From Terebella lapidaria (Eukaryota; Annelida; Polychaeta; Terebellida; Terebellidae), in NCBI GenBank assembly GCA_949152475.1, contig OX424564.1:27402165-27466164 (forward strand): 64,000 bases of DNA, read 5' to 3'. Below, one piece after another: positions 41,001 through 52,830 of the stretch. The stretch's first letter is position 1. The number at the start of each line of letters is the position of its first letter. The notes below the pieces were generated by a model. That model worked only from the letters and a program-made list of their open reading frames with translations, did no database searches and was not told where the DNA came from. The translations under genes were made by a program, and so were the position numbers.

Positions 41001-42546
41001 CCATACTTACAAAGTTAAGTGAAACAATTATCACAGGCTGGCCAGAACTCCGGAAACAGTTACCACCAGATCTTAGGCCATACTGGTCGTTCCGGGACGA
41101 GCTGTCTGTTGCGGATGGTCTGTTGTTGAAGGGTGGTCGTGTCATTATCCCAGCCACAATGCACAAATACATCCTGGAGAAAATCCATGAAGGCCACCAA
41201 GGTGTGGAAAAGTGCAGACTTCGAGCGAAGGACTGTGTCTACTGGATGAACATAAACTTTGACATTGAAAAAACCGTGAAGTCATGTTCTGTGTGCCAGG
41301 AACATGCCAAGTCGCAACCACGAGAGCCTCTCTTGCCAAGTGTGATCTCAACTCGCCCATGAGAGATACTAGGGACTGACTTATTCCACTTTGACGGTGT
41401 GGAGTACCTTGTCATCATTGACTACTATTCAAAGTTTCCCTTCGTGAGGAAAATGCCCACACAGTGCTCAAGTGAAGCTGTCATCGCAGCAACCAAACAG
41501 ATTTTCTCCGAGCAAGGTATCCCAGTGTGTGTCCACAGCGACAATGGACCACACTTCACTGCAAAATCCTACAGAGACTTCGTCCAGTCTTGGAACCAGT
41601 TCTCCACACTACCCCCGATCAAATGGTTTTGTGGAGCGGGCTATAGGAACCATAAAAATACCATGCGCAAAGCTAAAGCCAGCAAGACTGACCCCCAAAC
41701 AGCTCTTCTGTTGCGCACAACCTCACTGGACAGTCAGCTGCCAAGTCCAGCAGAACTCTTGAACGGAAGGAAGTTCAAGGGAAATCCACCCGTGAAAATC
41801 CCCAACACACAGACAAACAAAGACAGCATCTATCAACACCTGGAAGAGAAGCAGAGTTCACAAGAACAATACCATGATAAACATTCGACCGAGCTCGCAC
41901 TAATACCTCCAGGCCATGAGTCTGTGTTCAAGATCATGTCACCGGGCGTTGGACTCCAGCAGTCGTGACAGCTAAGTGTAAGGAACCGAGATCATATATG
42001 GTTCAATTGCCAAGTGGTGCGTCTCTCTGACGTAATAGGTGTCACATTCACGACATCCCACAGACACAAAAGAAAGTCACCTTCGCAGATTTCCCCAAAA
42101 TGTTGGGCCCCACCCCACTCGACATGGAGGAGCGTCAGGGTGACCCTGAGCCGGCAAGCCCGGCACTGAATCCACTCGCTCCAGATCCGGATCCGCCTGA
42201 TCCTGATGGAGGCCAGAAAGCGCAGGACGACAATGTCCGCCGCACAAAGTCGGGACGTGTGATCAAAACACCAATTAGACTTGACTTTTAATGTTCAAAT
42301 GATATATTGCATGTGTAATTAATGTTCAGCATTCAATTGATGTTTTCTCATTTTCAGTAGGGGGGATGTAACGTGTGTTATAATCATGTGGATAGTGTTC
42401 CATGTTTCATGTATTCCCGTGATCCGGGTTTGACTTATTTAGGGTTGTTTATCATACATGTCAGCTTCCGGTTCTATAATAAACCACATGTTGTTTGCAG
42501 TCGTTCACCAAGTTGCAATATACTAGTAAACAAGACAAAAAACACA

Positions 42547-42893
42547 TGATCAGCTTGGATCCAGGGTGTTGTCTCTGAGTGACTTCATGGGTGTGACGGT
42601 TGAGGGTGGTATGGGCTGCTCACGTGTCCCAGTTCAGAGTATAGAGCCCTAGGGTTCCCATGCACAATTCAATGGGGGACTCAGAAGGGAGGTTGCTTTG
42701 ATCTGGCGTTCTCTCACTCCGGGATATTACGTACAGGCTCTGCCAGTCCATCGTGATATTAATTAAACTATTGGGTGAAATTCATTCGTTCATGTAATCA
42801 ATTAATCAAATAATCCACGTCAGGTAATATCAACGTTGTGGAAGCATACGTTGATCATAAACAAAACCTGTTGTTCCACCACGACTTGTCATA
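42547..42893. other. Continuation of the diverged third unit copy
   Basis: TGATCAGCTTGGATCCAGGG resumes the module sequence matching 5830-5850. Later it matches 5870-6090 (TTGTCTCTGAGT, CACGTCAGGTAATATCAACG). It also resembles 18960-19090. No gene is seen. Confidence 0.55.
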
Positions 42894-42897
42894 TTAA

Positions 42898-43553
42898 CCT
42901 TTTCGCTACTGACCCGCCCCTCAGCCTTCATACTGAGCCGATTCATGTATGAATTGATAGGATTTCTATATGTTTGAATATTTTTATTTGAAGATGTTTC
43001 AGAAAAATTATGTGTGAAAATAAAATCATATTATAGTGTGCTATTTCTGTATACTTTAGTAGTATACTTTTCAACCCCGTTTCATCAGTTACCGTGGAAA
43101 CAATAAAAAACCTAGGGACCAAACAGATGGCTATTTCCATTTTCTTTATCATACAACCATATTCGAATGTGGAATATAATACAATACGTTTTACTTGAGT
43201 ACTCGTAGTCTTCTATATTTGTGATGAAGAGAATATCGTGAGTTTTAATAGTGTTTACAGCATGCCAATATCTTGATTAGGGGCCTAGTTATGGAGGTAT
43301 TAAAGTTTTAGTGAAAATTGTCTGTAGTCCGATGGTAATCGGTGCTTGTTGCGTCACAAGGTTAATTTTTCAATTAACTAAACAGTCAATTAAACTTCTA
43401 ATTTTCAATCAGTGGCAATATGTATGTCCTAGTTTAGCGTGCAGGTACATTCTCAGGTATATATACATTAAATACAACCTGTGGACAGTTAACTATACAT
43501 CTATTGGTTACCACAGTTATGGTTACGCAGTGTAACCATCAGTGGTGAAAAGG
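42898..43553. mobile_element. piggyBac-type MITE
   Basis: TTAA lies on both sides (42894-42897 and 43554-43557). The ends CCTTTTCGCTACTGA and TCAGTGGTGAAAAGG are inverted with two mismatches in 15. The element is 656 bp with no transposase. TTAA target sites with CCTTT ends are typical of piggyBac-related elements. Short frames inside are not supported as genes. Confidence 0.75.
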
Positions 43554-43555
43554 TT

Positions 43556-43995
43556 AATTAACACGTTAAAACATCAAAATGTTTTAAAGTGAAAAACGTC
43601 AAGTTGTCTTAACATGATAAACTCAACAATATTTCTTACAATATCACAACATGTCATCTTAACGTGGAATGTATCACGACAAGACGTCCTAACGTGAACA
43701 TTAATAATGATTAGATGTCATAATATGTTAAATATCACAACAAGGCGTCTTATCATAATATCATGTCATGTTGAAGTCGCCTTATTGTGATATTAGACGT
43801 TTTCGCCCATTATGGCATCTAATCATAATGAAGTTTCACGTTAGGACGTCTTGTCAAGATAAATTCACTTTAAGATGTCTTGTTGTGATATGTATGAAAT
43901 TGTAAGACATATTTCTGAATTTATGATGTTAAGACAACTTGATGTGATATTTTAACGTTAACATGTCTTAACGTGGAAGTTAACATGACAAGCCG
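43556..43995. mobile_element. Foldback element with ~200-bp arms
   Basis: The left arm (AACGTCAAGTTGTCTTAACA near 43597, AAGACGTCCTAACGTGAA near 43681) is matched in reverse complement by the right arm (TTCACGTTAGGACGTC near 43826, GTTAAGACAACTTGATG near 43928). The centre is near 43770-43780. There is no coding sequence. Confidence 0.75.
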
Positions 43996-44280
43996 TGATG
44001 AAACAATAGATTATGTGGATGAGCAAAGTATGCTTCCATATTAATTTATAAAAAAAATCAGAAATATTCGTTTTATTCATATCCTGCGGAACCTCTGATA
44101 GGCATATGCATATTTGGATCGAAGGACAAGCAGTGAAGTTAGACTGGAGTGTGTTTCGATTTCTTCCATTGCTTGACATTTGCATAATGGTTCGCCTCTT
44201 GGCGTCAACAGACGCATCATAGCTGTACATATCATATTCTGAAGTATCATACCTGGGTATGTCATTGTCACCGTATGTAT
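43996..44280. other. Continuation of the diverged third unit copy
   Basis: Matches 6100-6275 and then 6540-6560 (ATTCGTTTTATTCATATCCTG, CATATCATATTCTGAAG, GTCATTGTCACCGTATGT). It ends at GTAT, the left target duplication of the next element. No gene is seen. Confidence 0.6.
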
Positions 44281-44539
44281 TGTAACGGATTTGGGGTGTT
44301 CCCAACCGTTCCCCAAGGTATTTCGTACATTATTTTGTTATATTACGGTTGAATAGGAGTTCCTTAACATGTACATGTGTTTAACAGTTCATACGGTTTC
44401 ATATTGGTGGTATTAGAGAGGTGTTCCGGCTTAAAACTTAGAATAATTTTTAGACGGTTGAGACGGAACCGCCGGACACCCTCACGGTTGAGCCGGAGAC
44501 CCCGGAGTACAAAAACGTCAAACTACGTAATTTCCGAGA

Positions 44540-44720
44540 GGTCACGTGATCAGCCTCATTTTCGGTTTAAAAGGAGACGTGGCAGCCACTGATTGGTTCT
44601 AACATGTTTTTGGAAATTCCGAAAAAATCAGTGGTTTGTCGGTCTGTGACATCACAATCAGTTGGTCACGTGACACCGGGTCTGAGGTCTATAAAAGCCC
44701 TCGCTTCGGCGAGGATCAGT
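44540..44720 (+). promoter_or_regulatory. Promoter-like stretch: two CACGTG sites, TATAAAAG, TTCG hairpin
   Basis: GTCACGTGAT lies at 44541 and the palindrome GTCACGTGAC (USF/TFE-type E-box) at 44665-44674. TATAAAAG follows at 44690-44697. The perfect hairpin CCTCGC-TTCG-GCGAGG (44699-44714) lies close to the expected start site. CCACTGATT near 44587 and AATCAGTGG near 44625 form a further stem. Transcription would run rightwards into the element. Confidence 0.45.
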
Positions 44721-45899
44721 GGAGTTGGTGTCCTGATAGTCCTTAGGCCATTTTCCAGGAGACCTCTAAAATAGGTTTTCGTCGCCAAATCAGGCATATT
44801 AGGTTTCTTGGTGTCATTCTGTAGGTTTTCATGTCAGGAAAAATATTAGACCGGGTAACCTTCTGAAAAAGTGTCCAAACAATGAAAAAAATGACTTTTT
44901 CCAAGATGGCCGCCGTGTCGGATCAAAAAGTTTGTTTTTGTTTTTCCCTGCTTCCAGACAAGCTAGAAGTGTAATCTTGGTGTCTTTTCTTAGGTTTTGA
45001 AGGTTGAGGAATCCAATCAAATACATTTCAAGAACATTTATGCGTTATTTCTATTGAAAAACTGCACTTTGACTGGTATGTGAACGTCAGAAATAGCGAT
45101 TTGTGGAGGAAGTCTGTTTTAAATGTAGCTGCGCTATTCATCACCAGGTATTACCATTTTGAACAAATTATTCCATGAATAAATCATCAACATATCAGTT
45201 TATGCATATCCAAATTATATGAAGAAAAGTGGAACAATGGCCATATAGGTCATACACTAACTACTTGCTGAACATTCGTTTCTAAGGTTGTGTCTTGTTT
45301 TGTTTTTTTACCTCATATTTAATACTGTATATTTGAAACAAATAAATATGGCAATTGTTGTACAACATATATAACACATGTGGTTGAGTTCAATCATAGT
45401 CAACTTCCTCTCTAGATGTATCTGCAACAATTTCATCCGAATGTGTGATTCGTCAAGAAACCTTGAAATCAAGCCGAGAGTCAATGTTTGAGTCGGCCCA
45501 GCCGGCTCCGTGTTCGGGTATACAGATGGAATGAAACCGAACTTAGAGAACTTCAAGAAGTAAAGTCAACCGAAGTTGAACGTAGAATTGATTGGAAGAC
45601 CAGTGGGGTAAAATAAAGCTGATAACGTTTGAGATAGCTCAGAACCCAAGCTATCAACTGAACAACCAGACGAAGAGGAAAAGGTCGATGAGGAAAGCGG
45701 ACTAAAACCCGAATGATTGGCGATCCTTACTTTGCGCAGGCGAGGAGTGACTGCAGACCAAACCCGCTACCACCTGAGTTGGCCTGCAGCCAGGGAACCG
45801 ACGTCACCCAAAACAAGCCAAAGCCAGAGTGCCGAAGTTATTCGAGACAAACTGCAGCCAGAGTACCAAAGTCTCCCAAAACACCACTACAGCGGGAGA

Positions 45900-46740
45900 A
45901 CAAGAATCTGCCGAGTGAGCATTCCAGCTAGAGAATCAGAGTCAGACGAGTGAGCATTCCAGCTGGAGAACCAGAGTAGCCAAACGACCCCTACAGCCAG
46001 AGAACCAGAGTCGGCCAAGTGACCATTCCAGATGGAGAACCAGAGTCAGCCAAGCAACCCCTGCATCTGGAGAACTATAGTCAGCCGAGCAACCATTCCA
46101 GCTGGAGAACCAGAGTCAGCCGTCCAGCCAGTCAAGCCGAACGACCCCTGTAGCCAGAGAACCAGAGTCAGCTGAGTAACAATTTCAGCCAGAGAACCAG
46201 AGCCAGCCGACCGGCCATTCCAGTCGGAGTACCAGAGTAAGCTGAACGACCCCTGCAGCCAGAGAACAAGCGTCAGCTGAGTAACAATTCCAGCCGGAGA
46301 ACCAGAGTCAGCCGACCGGCCATTCCAGTCGGAGTACCAAAGTAAGCTGAACGACCCCTGTAGCCAGAGAACCAGAGTCAGCTGAGTAACAATTCCAGCC
46401 GGAGAACCAGAGTCAGCCGACCGGCCATTCCAGCCGGAGAACCAAAGTAAGCTGAACGACCCCTGCAGCCAGAGAACAAGAGTCAGGTGAGTGACCATTC
46501 CAGACGAAGAACCAGAGTCAGTCGAGCGGCCGAATGACCCTTGCACCCGGAGAACCAGAGTCAGCTGAGTGACCAATCCAGACGAAGAACCAGAGTCAGT
46601 CGAGCGGCCGAATGACCCCTGCAGTCGGAAAACCAGAGTCAGCCGAGTGACCATTCCAGAAGGAGAACCAGAGTCAGCCAAGCGGCCATTCCAGCCTGAG
46701 AACCAGAGTCAACCGAGCGACCCCTGTAGTTTGAGACGAG
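45900..46740. repeat. Minisatellite of ~40-bp units
   Basis: Repeats of CCATTCCAGCCGGAGAACCA with variants follow each other every 36-42 bp, with a higher-order unit of about 120 bp clearest at 46180-46480. The frames open across it on both strands reflect the periodicity only. Confidence 0.85.
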
Positions 46741-46759
46741 GCAAAGAGCCAAACTCATG

Positions 46760-47900
46760 GGCATCCGGTCAGCTAAGCAAGGCTAGGGGACGAACCTCAA
46801 CCCAACGAACCTATGCTACTACTATATCAACCCTAGAACCTTTACAATATATGTGTTTGATATTCATAAAACTAGACGCTTTCCGGTCGCCTACGACCAC
46901 ATGGGTGTATCCCCGTGATGCCCTGTCATTTCTGTTGCCCAAAATATATTATGTTAATTCAGACAAAATATCTTAAATCAAAATAGCACTGCTGCCCCAG
47001 TGTATTTCATCAATGTCAGCAATAAAATTTCCAAGCCTTAACTAATTTTATGCCATGCAGTAATACTTTCAACTTCTGAAATATTCACCAAATTTTTTCT
47101 TACCAGATAATTTAGCTCATCCAATTCCCAACAATACAAGTGATTTCTTTATCTACATTCACTGATAATGAATATGATTCAACTGTTGTAATAAGTTAGT
47201 GATATTAACTAATCAATATTATTACTGTAGATATAAAATATATACTGGACAAAAGACTTACTACGTTTAGTCATATGATAAAATGTTCTCATCTTCACTA
47301 TTTTTATTGTGGGCAATAATAGACTTAACTGATGAAAGTCAAGTTAATGTATTCGATAATAGTATATATTTTGAACAAATCCGTCAGCTCTATACTTTTA
47401 CACACATTCAGGTGATACGTTTCCTAATTGCAACCAAAAGGAATGATCGCTGACCTCGAGCTGGATATTAACTTTGTTTTAATAAGTCTTTTCATTAATT
47501 ATAATTATAATTATTTAATATTTCTGTGTCTGGTCACTGCTCAATATGCCTCTTCAATATCCTAGTGATACCTGTAAAAGTACCACCCCTGGAGCCTTCA
47601 CAAGCCATGTTTGTCGGAACAGCTAATTTGTCACGAAATATGTCGCCAATCGGCCATCTTGGTCGCCATGGCAACCAAAATCGATAGGTTTTGGGATGTT
47701 ACTATAAGCAGAAACTCATAAGAGGATCTCTTAAGGGTTTCTGCTAAAAGGCATATCCATATGAAATATTGTCAAAAACAGTTCAGATTTGCACCTTGTG
47801 GACGTTCACAAGGAAGTCTGTACGGCACTTGTAGCGGCGCGACGATCGCAAATCCATCGTATCTGCTTGACTTTGTTCAGAGGATACAATAAACTCCTAA
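46760..47900. other. AT-rich stretch, nothing recognised
   Basis: Between the minisatellite and the right inverted repeat. No long frame, repeat array or RNA gene is seen. Confidence 0.5.
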
Positions 47901-48521
47901 TGATGTATCCATTGGATTGTTGTGTCCAAAATGGTAATACGTGGTAATTAATAGCGCAACTACATTTGAAAACAGATTTCCTTCGCAAATAGCTAATTCT
48001 GACGTTCAAATACCAGTCGAAGTGCATTTTTGCAATTGAAATGATGCATAATTGTTATTGGAATGTGTTTCATTGGATTCATCAACCCTCAAAACCTATG
48101 AAAGGACACTAAGATTACACTTCTAGCACGTCTAGAAGCAGAGAAAAAACAAAAACAAACTTTTTGATCGGACACGGCGGCCATCTTGGAAAAAGTCATT
48201 TTTTCCATTGTTTGGACACTTTTAGAGAAGGTTACCCGGTCCAATATTTTTCCTGATATAAAAACCTACACAATGACACCAAGAAACCTAATATGCCCGA
48301 TTTGGCGACGAAATTTTTTTTTTTCAGAATGGCCCACAGACTATGACGTCGACCTGTTCAGACCATTCTCCCAGAGCAGAGTACTCCCGGGCTCCGGCTT
48401 AGGTCGTGCAGATGATTACAATTCATGTCTTCCGACTGTACACTTAGAGACTTGGAGAATGAGAATGATAAAGTAATGGTAATCGGTAAAGAGAGAAATA
48501 CGGAGAAAAGATAACACAAGT

Positions 48522-50369
48522 TAACAGTCGGTTAAGATAAAGCTGATAACATCTGAGGGTGATCCAGAACCCAGATCATCAGAGAAGAAGACGGAGACGG
48601 AATCAACGGAGCAGTTGAAGAGGCGGAATCAACGGAGCAGTTGCAGAGACGGTACCTGACGGAGCAGTTGCGGCGAAGGAAACAACGGAGCAGTTGCAGA
48701 GGCGGTACCTGACGGATCAGTTGCAGAGACGGAATTAACGGAGCAGTTGCAGAGACGGAAATGACGGAGCAGTTGCAGAGACGGTACCTGACGGAGCAGT
48801 TGCAGTACCGGGAGCGGAAACCCAACCGGAATCTACATTTCAGGTGCAGTTGCAGATTGCAGTCGGAAACGGTTGGAGGTCCATTCCAGACCACGCTACC
48901 AATCCTCAAAGACCTCTAGCCGTATTAATCGTGTAGCAGCAGTCCCGAATTTTCCCTCAACTCCAGTTGACCCCCAGATCCGTTACAGTATTCTACTTGG
49001 ACAATGGTTTATTTTATATTTTTTTGATATCATCAGTGACCATGAGATTCATCAAAATTATGATGTTGCATTGAAAAGTTAGTTAGTTAAGTACTCAATG
49101 GATCTCAGTGGACCTTTTGCTATTCATTGATAACTATGCATTGAAACTACTTGTATGCATTCCATATTGATTCATATACTTTACATTCAAAGGTTCTTCA
49201 CAGATGCATGTTGTCTTTGTTTCTAGATTTTTTCAATTTGTTCCACATAAAATTTATGTAGCTTTGGACGAAAATACCCAGATGTATCCATTGTCTAATC
49301 CAGATGTGTCTATTATGCGTTGTCTAATTGAACCATATGCTCTCATCTCGTGCCATTAAAACTAGATGGCAATTGGAAAATAACAGTCGGTTAAGATAAA
49401 GCTGATAACGTCTGAGGGTGATCCAGAACCCAGATCATCAGAGAAGAAGACGGAGACGGAATCAACGGAGCAGTTGCAGAGACGGTACCTGACAGAGCAG
49501 TTGCGGCGAAGGAAACAACGGAGCAGTTGCAAAGACGGTACCTGACGGAGCAGTTGCAGAGACGGAATTAACGGAGCAGTTGCAGAGACGGAAATGACGG
49601 AGCAGTTGCAGAGACGGTACCTGACGGAGCAGTTGCAGAGACGGAATTAACGGAGCAGTTGCAGAGACGGAAACAACGGAGCAGTTGCAAAGACGGTACC
49701 TGACGGAGCAGTTGCAGAGACGGAATTAACGGAGCAGTTGCAGAGACGGAAATGACGGAGCAGTTGCAGAGACGGTACCTGACGGAGCAGTTGCAGTATC
49801 GGAAGCGGAAACCCAACCGGAATCTACATTTCAGGTGCAGTTGCAGATTGCAGTCGGAAACGGTTGGAAGTCCATTCCAGACCACGCTACCAATCCTCAG
49901 AGACCTCTAGCCGTATTAACCGTGTAGCAGCAGTCCCGAATTTTCCCTCAACTCCGGTTGACCCCCAGATCCGTTACAGTATTCTACTTGGACAATGGTT
50001 TATTTTATATTTTTTGATATCATCTGTGACCATGAAGTTCATCAAACTTTTGATGTTGTATTGAAAAGTTAGTTAGTTAAGTACTCGGTGGATCTCAGTG
50101 GACCTTTTGCTATTCATTGATAACTATGCATTGAAACTACTTGTATGCATTCCATATTGATTCATATACTTTACATTCAAAGGTTCTTCACAGATGCATG
50201 TTGTCTTTGTTTCTAGATTTTTTCAATTTGTTCCACATAAAATTTATGTAGCTTTGGACGAAAATACCCAGATGTATCCATTGTCTAATCCAGATGTGTC
50301 TATTATGTGTTGTCTAATTAAACCATATGCTCTCATCTCGTGCCATTAAAACTAGATGGTAATTGAAAA
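48522..50369. repeat. Tandem duplication (offset 859 bp) containing 27-bp minisatellites
   Basis: TAACAGTCGGTTAAGATAAA occurs at 48522 and 49381. Each copy has an array of the 27-bp unit ACGGAGCAGTTGCAGAGACG plus seven variable bases (48590-48810 and 49455-49800, the second longer), the right end of the 4.7-kb element (ACA at 48987 and 49978), and about 390 bp of the third unit copy's flank. Copy 2 ends near 50369. No gene is seen. Confidence 0.88.
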
Positions 50370-50760
50370 AAAAAGCATGATTTGCCAGAGTAAGCATTTT
50401 TGTATCCACCTTGCCAATATTTAAAAAAGCTCAAAATTGCCGCAACATCCATTGCATTCGTTCATCAACTTATTCTGTATACGTGCTGTCAGTCCGCATT
50501 TTCAGTCAATATACATTGTCATTATACTCATTATTTTCAATACAAACTTTTCACCATATCAACTCCAGTATCAGAAAAAAACTATGGGGCTGACATTGTA
50601 CTGGGCTTTGCTGGCGATAGTCCTCGTGTGGTTCAAGACTGAGAATACATAATTGTTTGGTCGAACGACTCCTACGGTCAGTAGATACACCGTACATCGT
50701 GCCAGCTTCAGCTATATTGCTACAACCTATATCGTTCAAGAAACACACTCCTTCACTCAC
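50370..50760. other. End of the diverged third unit copy
   Basis: Matches 6990-7100 in order (TTTGCCAGAGTAAGCATTTT, CCACCTTGCCAA, CAACATCCATTGCA). A 22-codon frame MGLTLYWALLAIVLVWFKTENT at 50584 is too short and too isolated to call a gene. Confidence 0.5.
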
Positions 50761-52830
50761 TGTATATCATGTTCTATGTCACATTTTATATGTATCATAA
50801 TGATAGCCGAATTCATCAGGTCAGCTTGACATTCACTGACATTGATAGATCTCAAAAACACTCTCGTTCATTCTAAGAAATGTTGATATTGGCGACGTCA
50901 CGGTGATGCGCATCAAATCTCACAGTGCAAAACAATTCATCTGTATTTTATGAATAATATAACCCCATGGTGGAAATTAGAAGTAAGATGTACCTATATT
51001 ACCTAGGTCCTTTTCAATAGGTCTTGAACATACAGCCAACGTCAGTCCCATTATCACGGTGGGGAACCTGAGCGATAATCCTCGGAGTGAACGACAATCG
51101 TCGGATTCGATTCAGATGAACCTCGGAGTTTTTTGTGAACAAAAGCCGAGGACAACAGCGATGCGCGATGGGAAACAGACTAAAAAGATACGTCATCGTT
51201 GTAAATTGTTCGCAATGTATGCGGAATGGATGTGTGAATGTATTGGTCACGTCAGGGAACAGTTTGTTCCAATCTTATGGCTATAGTATGTTAATATTAC
51301 CGCGTTTTGTCCGCACGCCCTCCGTTCATCCGAAGGGTCGACGTGTATGTGTCGTGAACTCTGAGGAGTTATAGCTTATAGACAATCGAGTATGATTTCC
51401 AATGGTCATGTGTTACATGAGATATCAGTTACTGGGAGAAATGTCGACTTTATTTCTCTCTGGCTGAGAAAAATACGACAAAAACGGATGCAACGACAAT
51501 CCTCGTTGTTGCAACATTAATCCTCGGATGCTAATGCTGTGATATTTGAGTGGTTGATTGAAACAAAATTCCGGCTAAAAAGTTTCTTATCTATAGGCAT
51601 GATACTATATAGAAGAGTATACAACTTGATTTGCGCGTCCACGGAAATGGTTACGGACAGACATTTCAACAGATTATAGTCTGACTGGCATGTGAGACGA
51701 TCGGAAGCATTCACAATAAATGAAATTCGATTCGAAATAATTTTATCTCAGTTCGGGAAGGTAATAACTTCATAGTCATGTGTAATCATTTGTTATGATT
51801 GTAATTTTCTGAAGACATGTACGTTTAAAGGGCCATGGACATGATATTTGATGTGGTTATTAAATTGTTCTACATGCAATAGCATTCATATATATATGCA
51901 TACAGATGGGAATAGAGCCATTCTAAACACTCAGACGAGATCTACAGCGGTCCGAAGACCGATATTCCACGTGAAGAGCGGTCAGCATATTTTTACGTAA
52001 AATGACGTTTCTGACGTCACGGGGGAAAAGATTCTCTGTACAGAATCTTTGACGCTGGGGAGCGGTTGCAATTTTGTATGGGGCAAAGCACTGAAGAACG
52101 GGGTTAGGGCGGGATGAGGGGGGGGGGGGGGGGGGTTATCACGAAGATGTGTTTCAGGCTGAAAGGGGGGCGGGGAGGCACAAGATACAAGATTTAATTA
52201 GGATCGAATTCACATCAGTTGTACAATGTTTCGCTAGAGCTGAACATGCACACCAGTTAGGCCTACAAATGAAAGACAAAATACAAAGTAGAAATTATGG
52301 ATATGCTACGGTAAACTATCACACATACGTCCAATACCTCGTCCCCCCCCCCCCCCCCCCCACCACCACCACACACAAACACCCTTCTCCCCGGGAGGTG
52401 AAAAAGCAGACAGGAAAAACCGTGATGTGATCTTGCGGGAGGGGAGGAGGTGTGGTGGGTGTGGTAAATAGATGTATTCAAATGAATGTGTCCGATATTA
52501 TTTTAACACTGGTATTACATTATTTTTTCGATGTGCCAGCGATTAGACAAATGCTCGAAATGATCAGTTGTCACTCCAAATTTATTTTCTGCATGTCCTC
52601 TTAGGGGCTCCGTAGACAAATGATTGACTTGTTTGCTGGTGGAAATATACATGGAATGCTAGGCCTTCTCTGTGATCAGGCATAATGGTTATACTGTAGA
52701 ATGGTATGCCACACAGTTTCGAGAAATCTCGTTGTGAGGCCTATAAATTAATTATTTGCTTTCTTCTACATTTATATATTGAAAGCAATAAAATATAAAG
52801 CAATATTTAGTTATACGCATTACCAATATA
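50761..52830. other. Intergenic stretch, no supported gene
   Basis: 50761-50990 matches 15413-15600. From 50991 there is no recognised gene. A G-run lies at 52119-52134, a C-run at 52345-52361 followed by an ACC/CA-rich tract, and a near-palindrome AAGATTCTCTGTACAGAATC near 52029. TAATCCTCGG words recur at 51077 and 51520 without a clear element. Confidence 0.5.

Larger units (their letters stand above)
33349..42546 (+). mobile_element. Older Ty3/gypsy (Mag-type) LTR retrotransposon, broken
   Basis: This plus-strand element has LTRs of about 180 bp at 33349-38141 (split by a nested element) and 42367-42546. A primer-binding site beginning TGGTGGCAGCGG lies at 38147, and a purine tract AGTAGGGGGGA lies before the 3' LTR. 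Gag sequence spans about 38.3-39.0 kb, protease-RT about 39.1-40.4 kb, RNase H and integrase about 40.5-42.0 kb, and a non-coding tail follows. The RT and integrase regions resemble the K02A2.6-like/Mag group. It is broken, with roughly half a dozen breaks. The two LTRs differ at several sites and no clear target duplication remains, so it is older than its neighbours. Confidence 0.88.
44745..48335. repeat. ~410-bp inverted repeat pair inside the 4.7-kb element
   Basis: 44745-45160 is matched in reverse complement by about 47925-48335. Shared words include TTCGTCGCCAAATC, TTCCAAGATGGCCGCCGTGT and GGTTACCCGG and their complements. The 2.8 kb between holds a diverged copy of the 48535 sequence (near 45610) and a minisatellite. 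This may be a foldback element nested in the larger one. Confidence 0.75.
44281..48987. mobile_element. 4.7-kb element with TGTAACGGAT inverted ends and GTAT target duplication
   Basis: The left end TGTAACGGATTTGGGG and the reverse complement of the right end match at 15 of 16 bases. GTAT flanks both sides (44277-44280 and 48988-48991). The flanks are contiguous in the unit copies A and B (near 6553), which act as diverged empty sites. No protein domain is recognised in it. TGT...ACA ends with a 4-bp duplication fit either a non-autonomous Ginger-type DNA transposon or an LTR-type element. Parts are listed separately: a promoter-like stretch, inner inverted repeats, minisatellites, and an apparently empty stretch at 46760-47900. 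Confidence 0.6.

Noticed and set aside
46046-46681. 211-codon minus-strand frame (repeats of LTLVLWLQGSF)
   Set aside because: The frame is open only because a minisatellite has a period divisible by three in parts; it has no start context, domain or conserved partner.
48532-49885. Cys/Ser-rich frames (CNCSVRYRL repeats)
   Set aside because: These are products of the 27-bp minisatellite read on the minus strand; the repeat explains them fully.
50584-50652. 22-codon membrane-like micropeptide MGLTLYWALLAIVLVWFKTENT
   Set aside because: It is not preserved as a frame in the matching stretch of unit copies A and B, and it is too short to support alone.
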